From: Reticulascus tulasneorum
Taxonomy: Eukaryota > Ascomycota > Sordariomycetes > Glomerellales > Reticulascaceae
Assembly (NCBI GenBank): GCA_001557505.1
Contig: LSAX01000013.1
Coordinates: forward strand, 558,001-622,000
Reading direction: 5' to 3'
Length of the DNA stretch: 64,000 bases
Positions 45,012-55,853 of the stretch are shown here, in pieces. The notes under the pieces were generated by a model. The model had not been told where the DNA came from. It saw only the letters and a program-made list of their open reading frames with translations, and did no database searches. Position numbers and translations under genes: made by a program. Position 1 is the stretch's first letter; the number at the start of each line of letters is the position of its first letter.

Positions 45012-48000
45012 TATGAATGACAAGCAGGACTTTGGCACAGGAAATATGCGGGTCTGGTGATGGCAATGCTCGCTCTCTCACGATGATTGAAGCATCAGTG
45101 AATTTGTCTGCGGAGCGGTAATCTCAAGTGTGCGAAAATTGAAAGGAAAAGAGAGATGAAACATTGTGGTCTTTTTCTAAATCTCACCTGCGGAATTCCC
45201 TGGGCTTAGCTTACGTGCGTTACATAAGGTACCTTGGGTACATAAGGTATAAGGTAATTACTCCACAGTAAGGCTGATGCCGTTTTTTTGGAGTCGTCCA
45301 ACGAGCTTGGCGCCTTCCGCCTTAGCTCATCTATAATTACCTCTACTTCTTACCTACCTTGCTACCTTATTAGATAAGGTGCCTACCTATGTAGATTGAG
45401 AGTACGTCCGTAAGTTGCCGGCAGGGTGAAACTGTCAAACGCCAAGACGGGCAACCAGCAACTTTTGTCCGCAAAATGCAACCCCTGATCTTTACGCTTA
45501 CGCACGCCCTCACCAAAGCCTTCTCATTAATAACTTAATTTGACGTTGGTATTTCGCCAAACTGCCCCAAATGCCACCGAATGGCAGAACTGCCACTAAA
45601 TGTCCCAAGTGCCCTTGCATGGCCGAAATGGCACTAAATGGTCCAAGTGCTCTTGCATGCCCAAAATGGCAACTAAATGCTCCAAGTGGCAACTAAATGG
45701 TAAGTGCTCTTGCATCACTAAATGGTAAGTGCCCTTGCATGCCCAAAATGGCAACTAAATGCTCCAAGTGTCACGTGAATGTCCCAAATGCCACTGAATG
45801 CCCCAAATGCCCCGGGAAAAAGCATGTATCGCAAGATTTTAGACAGCATCAGAACGAACCACAGCTAGTATGTGCTTCATATGTAACATTCGAACTGGTC
45901 CGCTGCTCTGAAGCTGCCTGCCTTCTGAAGTGCATCGCAGGAAAAACCGACGATGCCAGCTGGCCTAGGCATCAAACGAGGCAGACGAGCGGCTCAGATG
46001 CATTGTAATCAGCCATCGAAGTTGGTTGGCTCCCCCCTGTCTCACATAACTTACCAAGTACGAGTAGCAATGCCGTTCGTTTTTCGCTGTGTCTCGACTG
46101 CGCTGAACGAAAAATTAGATCGAACTGTTATAATATCTGTGTCGTTCAAAGAAAGAATAGACACTTTACAAGCCTAAGCTCACCAACAAGTAGTTATTCT
46201 CGAAAGGTTTGTTTGAAGAGATAGCATATTAGCACACTTGCGCTAGTACGGGGTTAGTTAAGCCATAGAACATCACACCGCTGTTAAAAACAGAAAAAGC
46301 TCAACGCAAAACAAACACGATATGAACAACGAGTAGGGCTGGATTTCTTTGCAATGCTGACTGATCTCACGTTAACATCAAACACGGTCCGCATTTCTCG
46401 TTTGGTCTTATGCTGTGCATCAGATGCAGACCAACTCTGCAGGGGCCAGGCGCCAATGAATCATATATAGAGAAGTGGTACTCGGCAGCTTTTCGACATC
46501 TACAATGGCGGTGACGGGATGCAAAGGTCGCAATGTATACTCAAGCCATGATTTTCCCATAACAACAGTTCTGGTTCCAAGGCGGCGCCTGCAATATCTC
46601 GGCCGGGAGTCTAGGCCAGGATACCCATAATACATATATGCATATCGCCAATTGGGTAACCAGCAGAACCTTGTTTAGTTATGCAAACTATAACTATTCC
46701 ATGCGCGCCGCTCGACCACTTGCGTCACATTCAAATAGTAGCCGTGATCGGAGGAGGATTGAGCAACGAGGCATAGGATTCTCATCATCATATGAGGTAT
46801 GACCTCCCGCAGTTACCATTGCACAGAGATCGGGTCCCTTATATCGTCAATGATCTGCTCTGATGGCTGCCAAAAACACGTGGTTCGCGATATTTACTCC
46901 AAGCTGAATTTTTACCCGATGGACCGCACAGGGACATCGAAGACGCATCGAGTTCCCCGGACATCACCTTACGCCGGAATAGGACGTCCTTGCGTGTGTG
47001 GCGGAGTCACCGCCGGCCAATTTCTCTCCAGCAGCCCAAAGAGTCGGCAGGAGAGGGGTATGTCTCGCACATCCCATTGTACAAGACGAGACTTTTTGTT
47101 ATCTCTCGCCCAAATTGCTTAGGGCGCGGTTGGCCCAGAGGTGTGGAGTGCACGAGCCACCAGCCATCCACACACCATCAGCTGACGACATGGTTGACGA
47201 CGGTGCTAGGGCGGTGCGGTGCATTGCTGCTTGTCATGAACTCTTGATTGGCCCCTCTTCCCAGGCGTTCCGTCGGTCCACTACGAAGTAAGTTATGCAA
47301 GCTCCCATCGGGCAGCGGACGCCACATCGAGCGGCACACCACGTTGCGAGCCATATATTATGATGTTCCCGGGTCAAACTAGTCGGCGTTGGTCCCCAGC
47401 TCCCAGCACGATCTTGGATGTGTATACACTACAATCCCTGAAAGTTTGTCACTCCTCTACTTTAGGAAAGGCTCCACAGAGCTTTTACGCCTCCTAACAG
47501 ATTATCCACACGTGATAATAGAAATTATGTTACAGAGCAGGAAGGCGCTAAGACCACATACTTATCAATACCTCAAGTTGCCATTTAATTTCCCTATAGG
47601 TTTTGTACAGCTTGTACTCCGCCTCTTGTTTTCATTGGCTCTTCTCAACGCCACAAGTACTCCAGTTACAAACTTACAGGGGTTATAGCGCACTGTACCC
47701 AGAAATGAGCGGCACTACATGTCATGTTATCCTTCTCCATGGCATACGATACGCCTTGCTTTCCTCGACTGGCTCCTCGAGCATACGGATGCAAGTGCTT
47801 CGAAGAACTCGACCATCGTTGACCCCGCGAGCCTGACCCTCTGTTTATAAAGCTCAAGTCTGGCCACCTGTGGTTTGCCCCATCCTTATGTTTCCGCTTC
47901 TCTATCAACTTCGCTTGAGGCAAGGTCTACGTATTTGGCGTATTTCTTGTAGACCTATTACTCAGCCGTAACTTCACTAACCACCCACCACAAAGTCTCT

Positions 48001-48315
48001 TCGACCGCGCCTTGAGGGTAGGGGCCATCCTTCCCTAAAATGCCGAACAGGTATGTGATGATGATATCTCTTCGGTACTAGACTTCTGTCTCAATGGCCA
48101 TCTTCTTGTTTCATGCACTCAGTGTTCTCTACCGAATCTACTTCCTTTCTTCCCATTTCTCTTCCATGGTTACTTGCGCTCTTGAGTCCCTTCATCCTCG
48201 TAGCTGCAACCTGTTTTCCATATTCAGACTGAGCGCCACATCACAGGTTCTCAACACACAGCTATCTCCACAAGTTAACCTTGGAAGAAGTAAGACGGAC
48301 TAAGCTAATATATCC
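45012..48315. other. 3.3-kb gene-poor region
   Basis: AT-rich sequence with a minisatellite (45561-45815) and a dense group of TACCTTA/TAAGGTA motifs at 45224-45375, about 220-360 bp upstream of the paraoxonase-like gene. No gene could be supported. Confidence 0.5.
45561..45815. repeat. Degenerate minisatellite with units around AAGTGCYCTTGCAT and GGCAACTAAATG
   Basis: The blocks AAGTGCCCTTGCATG or AAGTGCTCTTGCAT occur four times, alternating with AAATGGCAACTAAATG-like blocks, in units of about 25 to 46 bp. Simpler CCCAAATGCCAC units flank them. The array is not open in any conserved frame, so it is probably non-coding. Confidence 0.8.
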
Positions 48316-48906
48316 TTGCATGACAGCGAGCCCGACAGTTGGAGCACAGCTGCAAGAAGCGGCTCTCCTACGCAGGCACATGGGACTCACTCCCCACCAA
48401 TTGAGGCTTCGGACCGAGCTAGTCTACGCAAATACAAGGACAAGGACAAGAAGGAAAGGATGGAAAATACCACGGTCGACTTGGCGGGCATCGGCTCGCA
48501 GTTTGAGCCTATACAGTATGTGAAGTAGACCAACAGCGGACTCTTGCCGACCCACAATACTGACACTAATTTGTTATGGAAGACCTTAGATGCCACGAGT
48601 GTGCTTCGAAACATTAATACGACCTTGACCTCAGTCGAGGTCGACTTCCTCGGAACCTCCAAGACACTGTCAATTCCTCAGCCAAGTTTTATGGGATCAG
48701 AGCACAGAATATCGGGGCAGGCGAGCATGAGCAATGGCTTTAGTGTCCGCTTCCAATACGGGAAGATCAACAACACGAATTGGCCTTTAATGTCAGACAG
48801 AATGTTTCGGGTTGGGGGCCTAGGTGCTGATAGCTCTCTCTTCTGTTTTTATATTTCGAGTCTTTGTGCTTTCGACCACCACGAATTGAATCAAGTTTGC
48901 TATTAG
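48316..48906 (+). CDS. Unassigned small two-exon candidate gene
   Basis: Exon 1 (48316-48519) and exon 2 (48583-48906) would join in frame across a 63-nt GT-AG intron, giving about 175 residues. The first part is polar with a charged run (KYKDKDKKERMEN); the middle (TSVEVDFLGTSKTLSIPQP, GQASMSNGFSVRFQYGKIN) looks like real coding sequence. The last 30 residues (FCFYISSLCAFDHH) are less convincing, and another intron may end the gene differently. No signal peptide and no family recognised. It is oriented tail to tail with the WW-HET gene 460 nt away. It may equally be a relic. Confidence 0.33.
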
Positions 48907-49365
48907 AGCTGAACGACAATTTCCGAGGAGTTTCCACTTGTGTAAGCCAGCCCCGACTAGGACATGTCGTAGCGCAATCAACCCGCATAATCGAGTACAT
49001 GGGGGGCTGTTTCTTTGGCAAACAGATGCAAGCGAGTGAATGTCACATGCGTGAAGAAACTTTGATCCTTCATCACAACATGGTACCTTGGCGCTCCACA
49101 GTGAAGTGGCCTTCCCGATCCTTATTATGACGTGATTCAGCTAGACCGACCCTAATTCGAAAAATCAGCTTCCTTTGTATGCCTACTGGGGTATCTGCTA
49201 CAGGCAACGGCAGGGTCGCCAGGGTTCCATTGCTATTTTCCAAACAGGCCATGCCAATGCCTCTAGATACCTACTTAGTTCAGCATGTTCTCTAGCACAC
49301 ACTGAGAACCCAACGTCCTACGCTGACATGCTCGGCAGCCCATCAGTCCAACCACAACACTAAAC

Positions 49366-52300
49366 TTAAACCAAGGCAAACTCTTGGACATCTAATCCGA
49401 GATCATTCGCTTGCCCGCCCATTATACCATGGATATATGCCTCACCGACCAGCGAGCACCGGTTGCTCGACGGCTTGCTGCGCAACAGGAACGGAGTTTT
49501 GCCACCATGGAGAACGGCAACCACATCGCCAACTTGGGCATTCCACGGCGCCAGCCCCATGTATCCCTTGTCCGTAACGAACATTGCCCGGTTAGCACAA
49601 GCTTTGTGTATGCGCCTCGCCACAGATCCGTACAGTTTCGTGTTTGGAGGCGCCAAGGCTCGCAACAGGGTCCTGGTTTTCAAGTCTTCAGGAGACAGCT
49701 CTTCGGATTCAAGTCTCCTGGTCCACTCCTTCCCCCGAAGCTTGATGTGGTGATCAACCATGGCAACCTCCGTGCGTTCGTACGCCGATTCGATTTCGAC
49801 CGTCTCCGTGATTGACTTTCCGACCAGGTCCTGGGGTGTGAGTTGGGGCTGGGCCCATCCGATCCTATCGTGCCAGCACTCTACAAATAGCGAATCCGAT
49901 TCCGGCGATGCGTGCTCTCCAGGAGCATCGGCTAGATAAGTCCTCCATAGCGCCTCCTTCCTTTTCTCGCTGCCCCCATAAGGGCAGTTCTCGGCAGCCG
50001 AGAGGGCAAGTTCCTCCCACTCTTCTAGCTCGCTTGCTCCATTACGCGACATGGGCGGGTAGCTCGTTCTGGGGACCCAGGGCCGTCCGAGGCGGGAGAT
50101 ATGATCTAGTTTGATGCCGCGTAACATAAGTATGTTGGGGATTGTCATGGCGGGTAAAGATTGAAGCATACTGCCCCCGGCTGCAAAATGCTGTCCTGAA
50201 CCGTCTGGGTCAAGAAAAGGGTGTGGGTCCTTATTAGTTGCTCTTGACCAGTTTGTGGACCATGAAGGCATTTTGAATGGCTTGCGTGTGGAGTTGTTAG
50301 CTTCCTCCGCTTGAGGCATGGCCTCATAGAAGACTTGGGCTCGGCCGAGGTTATCCCATTTCTTACCCCAGCCCGGAGGGCAGATCTTCTGTGTCCCGAC
50401 ATGCTGGGCAATGACGGGAGAGTGCCCCTCAAAAGGACTTGCCTTGGACTTTTGACCAGTGATGTGGTTATAGAAAGAAATGTCCTGACCGTCTACTCGG
50501 CGCTCCCAGCCCAGGGGGAGACGCGCCCAACCCCTTCTGGACTTGCCACCATTGGTATTGGCGATGTTGGCGTAGGCATCATGGTACTTGGCCTGGTCGA
50601 ACAAGCTGTAGGCGTAAACGTCTTGGCTGACTGGTTCGACACCCTTCCACTCGCGTTTGTAGTTAAGCACATCAAGCTGCCCCGAGGCTTCAATCGTCGC
50701 ACGTGCGAAGTCTTGATAGACCTCGGCGATCGTCTTACCGTAGTCTGGGCGGAATCCTGGCCCAAGCTGGCCCGTAGCCAAACCGAGGAAAGCATAGATT
50801 CTGTCGCGGCCATTCGCGCATTGCAGATGGCGGAACTGGTAAAGCAGGTCACAAATTCCCACGTTCCAAGTTCCACTTTTCCGAACTTGCCTCAGCCGAT
50901 GCAGCGTTTCATAGAAGTCGCTGGAGATCTCCCACTTCCAAGATGGACTTAGACCAAAAGGGGAACCGGTACTCATTTTCCATCGATTCTCCTGTCCCGA
51001 TCGATACTTCCACTCGGCCAGCTCATCCCACCCGAGCTCCTCACCGCCGCACATGAAGACGGCTTCGCGGCCAACAATGGCCTCCTGCACGATCCACACC
51101 CGTGTCCACCACGGTCTAGCGAGAAACTCGCGTACTTCACCGACCTGCAGCTCCTCGTTGAGGTCGTTGCACTCCTGTAGCGAGACTCGGCCTCGCAGCC
51201 GGTCCCGCCGGGGCATAAGGAGGTTTCCATTCTTCCTCTGGGTGTCCCAGAGGAACTTGCTGAAACGGAAGCCCATATACTTGAATTTCAGTCTTCCCAT
51301 TGCGATGGCGCTTCCATTTGTCTCCTCTCCCACCCATATGCGAACCTTTTGCGCACTCTCATAAATCTTGCCCATCAGGGGAAGCTGGATTGTCTTCTCA
51401 TCGTCGTCGTTTTGATTTATGCAGATGGCATCGATCCAAATCGATAAGTTCTGGTTTGTCTGTCTCAAGCGGCGTAGAGCCGCCTCGGCATTCTCCTGAA
51501 TTTTGAACTCGAGCCCATCAACGATAATGGCCTTTTGGTTCTCGCGCGTGCCCCAGGTGTAGGACAGAGCATCATACATGGGTGAATCCGTAAGGGATTC
51601 CGTCTTCAGGGAGCAGTGAATGGGTACATCGAACGTCTTAGCTGGGTGAATGATAAGAACTCTGATCTCCATGCCTTGAAGCTTCTGGTACGGGAAGTCT
51701 GCGTTTTCCTGAGTCTTCTCCGCTTTCCATACATCCTCATAGTCCGTCGGCTCATCCGCTAACTCATCTGGCTGTTCCGTTGCTTCCGGGGTGCTTGACT
51801 CTGTCCTATCTGGCTCTGAGCCTTGCCTTGGTACGACCACACTATCTATAAGGGTCCCTATCGCTGCGAAGACTTGGGAGTCACTGGCCGTTTCATTGAA
51901 AAGGCCGCTTGGAAGGCTGACGCTGGAATCAGCATAATCTGGCGGGAGAGGACTGAGACGGGGGTCGATAATGGTTGTCGAGCGCGTATTTAGATCCACA
52001 AACACTGAGCTCCCATCTGAGCACTTCGATTTGTACCATCCTGGGGGAACGTCTCCGAATCCATCTTCCAGCTTCGGAACAACTTGATTGTCGTTCAGAT
52101 ACAGGGCTGACTGCGGCCAGAACGTTGTTTTAGAATTATGGTCTACTAAGAAGTACCGGAAATTAACGGCCAATCTGATCTCTATCCCATCTGGCATGGG
52201 TCCGATCAGACCAGCCACCCGCTCTTCCTCTCCGGGGGGCAACCATCGAGTCATTGCATTGGTGGGATCACAGACGTACATGACATGTTTCGAGGCCAAC

Positions 52301-53010
52301 CGCGGCTTCCATATTTCAGAGCTCGCCAAGGTCCAGATAGCCATGGTTTGTAACGGCTCCGGGTGTTGCCACTGAGTGGTCTGATATTTGTGGTTTTCGA
52401 AAAACAGTCTTGCATCTGTGGTAAAGCCAGCATCCCAACCTTCAGGAAGCGGACCCACAATGTCGGCCATGAGAACGGCTTCGTGCGGATGCTTCCAATA
52501 GCTAGATCTGATGCCATGATGAACGTAGTGTGATTCTGAACCATCCTCTCGAGCCCTCAATTCCCATCCCTCGGGGATCCTACGGGGATCAGCGACATGC
52601 GTCCTGCCGTCTTTCAGATTATGGAAGAGGGGTCGGCCGTCATTGGTCCACCGCAGCTCCCAGGCCGTAGGTAATGGTCCCAGTTCGCTCACATGGCCGC
52701 CACTCTCGTACAGAGCATACCACGGGTCGAAGAGCGTCGTGTGGCCATCCAAATGGGCATATGTCAGACGACCCCACTGGTCGCGAGTCTGTCGCCATCC
52801 TTTTGGTAAACTCGTCGAATGCTCCACCCCTTGGCTTGCAGGAGGCAGCCTTCCATTCCCATGGACAAGACCGAAATGCTGATCAACGGAGGAGCGAAAG
52901 GCAAAGTCAGAGGTAGAATTCCAGTTTGGCTGGTCAGCTGAAAGACATAGATCGGCGAGGCCTTCACCTTGGAAGTCTGAGCCATTCTGTAGATAGCTGT
53001 TGCTTGCCAT
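49366..53010 (-). CDS. HET-domain protein with WW-type modules on both sides of the HET domain
   Basis: A single intronless frame of 1214 residues. Residues 60-355 contain about six WW-type modules with the usual LPxGW start, a central turn and aromatic strand, and a closing Pro: LPKGWRQ (68), LPTAWELR (113), IPEGWELR (145), LPEGWDAG (188), MPDGIEIR (272) and VPPGWYKS (321), plus a degenerate one near 223-258. After a 120-residue acidic Ser/Thr linker comes a complete HET domain: YDALSYTWG (479), WIDAICINQ (525), RPWWTRVWIVQE (632), and GRDRIYAFLGLA (734). Two more WW-like units follow (LPLGWERR at 831, CPPGWGKK at 877). The C terminus has GDVVAVLHGG and CSLVGEAYIHGIM. HET proteins trigger regulated cell death on non-self recognition; WW domains usually bind Pro-rich (PPxY) partners. 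The modular N terminus probably serves recognition or recruitment. Residue numbers were counted by hand. Confidence 0.9.
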   Translation of the reverse strand: MASNSYLQNGSDFQGEGLADLCLSADQPNWNSTSDFAFRSSVDQHFGLVHGNGRLPPASQGVEHSTSLPKGWRQTRDQWGRLTYAHLDGHTTLFDPWYALYESGGHVSELGPLPTAWELRWTNDGRPLFHNLKDGRTHVADPRRIPEGWELRAREDGSESHYVHHGIRSSYWKHPHEAVLMADIVGPLPEGWDAGFTTDARLFFENHKYQTTQWQHPEPLQTMAIWTLASSEIWKPRLASKHVMYVCDPTNAMTRWLPPGEEERVAGLIGPMPDGIEIRLAVNFRYFLVDHNSKTTFWPQSALYLNDNQVVPKLEDGFGDVPPGWYKSKCSDGSSVFVDLNTRSTTIIDPRLSPLPPDYADSSVSLPSGLFNETASDSQVFAAIGTLIDSVVVPRQGSEPDRTESSTPEATEQPDELADEPTDYEDVWKAEKTQENADFPYQKLQGMEIRVLIIHPAKTFDVPIHCSLKTESLTDSPMYDALSYTWGTRENQKAIIVDGLEFKIQENAEAALRRLRQTNQNLSIWIDAICINQNDDDEKTIQLPLMGKIYESAQKVRIWVGEETNGSAIAMGRLKFKYMGFRFSKFLWDTQRKNGNLLMPRRDRLRGRVSLQECNDLNEELQVGEVREFLARPWWTRVWIVQEAIVGREAVFMCGGEELGWDELAEWKYRSGQENRWKMSTGSPFGLSPSWKWEISSDFYETLHRLRQVRKSGTWNVGICDLLYQFRHLQCANGRDRIYAFLGLATGQLGPGFRPDYGKTIAEVYQDFARATIEASGQLDVLNYKREWKGVEPVSQDVYAYSLFDQAKYHDAYANIANTNGGKSRRGWARLPLGWERRVDGQDISFYNHITGQKSKASPFEGHSPVIAQHVGTQKICPPGWGKKWDNLGRAQVFYEAMPQAEEANNSTRKPFKMPSWSTNWSRATNKDPHPFLDPDGSGQHFAAGGSMLQSLPAMTIPNILMLRGIKLDHISRLGRPWVPRTSYPPMSRNGASELEEWEELALSAAENCPYGGSEKRKEALWRTYLADAPGEHASPESDSLFVECWHDRIGWAQPQLTPQDLVGKSITETVEIESAYERTEVAMVDHHIKLRGKEWTRRLESEELSPEDLKTRTLLRALAPPNTKLYGSVARRIHKACANRAMFVTDKGYMGLAPWNAQVGDVVAVLHGGKTPFLLRSKPSSNRCSLVGEAYIHGIMGGQANDLGLDVQEFALV

Positions 53011-54004
53011 GTCAATTCCAGTGTGTTTTGAAACGTCTCATAATTTGCGAAGCATGAATGAGGCTCGAGAATATGAGTCCTAGTATCTCTGCAGAATTTT
53101 TGCATTCATAATGGCGAGCGGGGAGGACTAGTTATATCCAGCTGAAAAGATAAAATCATGGTTGACCACCACACCTGTACCGTTGCGGCTACCCGGACGT
53201 TCTAGACTGCAAGCTGAACAATATTGAGAACGCCACAACAAGCGCCACACGCGAGGAGAAAAGAGGGATCGCAACACAGCTGCTAGCTATCGTGTCCAAC
53301 AAAGGTATTGTCGCCATGCTGATAGTCTAATGGCCCAGGATATTTATCAAGAAAGCAGTCTACCGGTACTTGATAAGATCTATCAAGTGACGTTCTTACT
53401 CGAATTTTCGTGAGACTATTGCGAGCCACGCACCTTGTGGGGCCCCTGTTCACCCAGGCAAGGGTTGAGGTGAATTTGTGACACTCAACTGGGTGGGCGG
53501 CGTTGCTGATACAAGCACGTAATCTGTACGGAGTACAAGAGAATCGATTGAGCCATCACCAACTGAATGTATCCTTGTCAGGCGCAAGCTTCCAAATGTT
53601 ATAGACTATCACGTTATTTGAGGCGTGTCGGCTATGATGCTGACTCCGAAGAAGAGGAATTCTCTCTTCGCATTTGCATTATAATCTTAGTGCCCCCAAC
53701 CCCTCGCCGCTTTTATCACATCTACAAGACCTGGCACCCCCGCCCCTCCACCCAGGCTCTCCTTTTCTTTCTCCTAAATCTTCTTCTAAATCTTCCCTCC
53801 ACACCCCAACTCGCCCTCTTTTCAACACTGCAAGTTGTACAGCCTGCGCAACACTACTTCTAGCCAGTGTCATTAAACTTCTCATGCTGTTCTTCTCATC
53901 TTCTTCAATCCCACCTGACAAAACATCTGCACGGCTTCCGTCACTCCCTCTGCCAGAAGGTGAAGGGCCAAAGGCCGCCCTATTGCGGGAGGCCCAAATA
54001 CCCT

Positions 54005-54290
54005 GAATCATATTAATATATCTAAGACCTAGTACATCAAGACCTAGTATATCTAAGAGTGATGATGTATTTAAGACCTACTTTAGCAGACCGTTGCTAA
54101 ACTCGATGAGATAGTAATCTCTATATGATACTTACCTATAATTAGTGTATACTATTTCTTGCACTAGTGTTATTATTCGCTATCCTATACTTTAATAAAA
54201 TGTTAACCTGCTCCTTTAACTATATCTTAGCAGCCAGTCTGCTATTTAAAGGTAATCACCCCTTTTTCTTTTACTGGTGCGAAATTTAGT
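54005..54290. repeat. AT-rich segment with repeated CTAAGACCTAGTA phrases, possible mutated transposon remnant
   Basis: CTAAGACCTAGTA, AAGACCTAGTATATCTAAG and TTTAAGACCTACT recur within 80 bp, and TpA steps are frequent. This composition resembles repeat-induced point mutation products, but no transposon protein fragment was recognised. Confidence 0.35.
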
Positions 54291-55765
54291 AAGTTACTGA
54301 CAAGTCTAATTATAGTCGCAGCGGGGGAAATCGGGCAGTATAATATTGCGAGGCTCACTCATCGCTAAGAAGAGGCGTGAGTTGAATTCTTTGAAGACAC
54401 TATGCGGCGCTTGGAGCCTGACCACTCGCCGATGCCTCACTCTTTTTAGCAGCGACTGTTCGGCGAACGGTCGGCAACCAACAGTTGACACCTTTACAAG
54501 ATACACAAATTATTCTCTGAGTTTATCATCGTCAAGGCGTCGGACTCAACGAAAGTTGGTGATCCAAGAACTAGTGTGAGCAGTTAAGATGCTAGGAAAC
54601 GCAACTCGACTGGCCTAGAATAACTACAGATAAGGATGGGAGCATGCACACTGATATGGTTCGTGGGGGTTTGGGTTGCCATTTGTCAGTATCTGGCAAG
54701 CAAAAGACTAGACCCTATGACACAAACTCAAGACCCTTGCGGTGTGGTCCCCTAGATGGCTAGACACGAACAGGAGGTTGCCTTGAATGTAAATAAGGCG
54801 ACTCGAAATGTGGACTGCATGATGCGTTCATGAGGTGATGCGTAAAATTACCAGGGGGGGCCTCGCATCCAGGCCCCTGTTCTTCAGCGGACCGGCAGAT
54901 TGCCCTTCGTCGGATGTGGAGATCCTCCCAAGCAAAGACATCACTTACCGCGGGAGCGCCCATGCCAACCATGTAGGTGTCACAGACACTTTGGTCCAGT
55001 AAGATGGCAGATGCGGTGCGTGATCTGGACACCGACACCATCCATGAGTATTGTGGTCGCAATATTTCACTAGCCACCGTAGCGCCATGCAAGGAGCAAT
55101 TTTATGCCAAACCCAGCACGTGCATGCCAATATCGCAGGGATGTCTAATCCGTATAAGCCGTACATTTCACTGTTATATGCAACCGAATCATTGCTAAAT
55201 GGGGACATTTGCTCATTTCGCGTTCTTCTGTTCGCCAGCGTCTCTCCCAGGCCTGAGGCCGGACAGAACAAGTTATTTCCCATCGGCCTCTAAGCTCAGT
55301 CGGGTTAGTCTGGCAAGCCCGCGTATGCAACGGCTTCTTGACAAGAGCGCATCCTGCAAACGATTCGACCCTACCCAGCAAACATTATCCGGAAAGGCTC
55401 CTCCCGAAAGGCCCATCCCGGCTAGGACGACGCCACCGCAAGTTATTCTACCCCCTAGGTACGGACGTAGTTGCGCGTGGAATCCTATGGCAGTTCTTCG
55501 TATGTAATTGCGTCCAGTGATCCCATGCGTGCTGGAATTCACGGGAGACAGTCGAAAGCCATTGACCGCCATCATCCGTGCGCCTCCCCTGCCAGTCAAA
55601 GTCGACCTACTGTGCGCTCACGAGGGTGCAAATTTGTCTGTCTGATGCTGTCTGATGGCCCAAGCCCCGAACGGGCGGATCCGACCCGCCTCATTGGGTC
55701 AACACGCCGTCGCTATAGTTGTGCGACGTATAATTGGGCCGGACGTGGGTGAGTGCAATCCTCCG

Positions 55766-55783
55766 GGGACTTTATAAAGTCCC
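55766..55783 (+). promoter_or_regulatory. Perfect 18-bp palindrome enclosing the TATA box of the SGNH hydrolase gene
   Basis: GGGACTTTATAAAGTCCC is its own reverse complement and contains TATAAA at its centre, about 80 bp upstream of the start codon at 55854. Confidence 0.7.
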
Positions 55784-55853
55784 AGGATGTGTGTTTCTGA
55801 GTTCATGGTCTGGCGAACAAACACCTGAGCCGCGAATTCTGCTTTTCGTCACG

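Larger units (their letters stand above)
53011..55853. other. 2.8-kb intergenic region with an AT-rich segment
   Basis: No gene supported. The segment 54005-54290 is strongly AT-rich with repeated TATCTAAGACCTAGTA phrases, like the tail of a mutated transposable element. The right end carries the TATA-containing promoter of the SGNH hydrolase gene. Confidence 0.5.
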
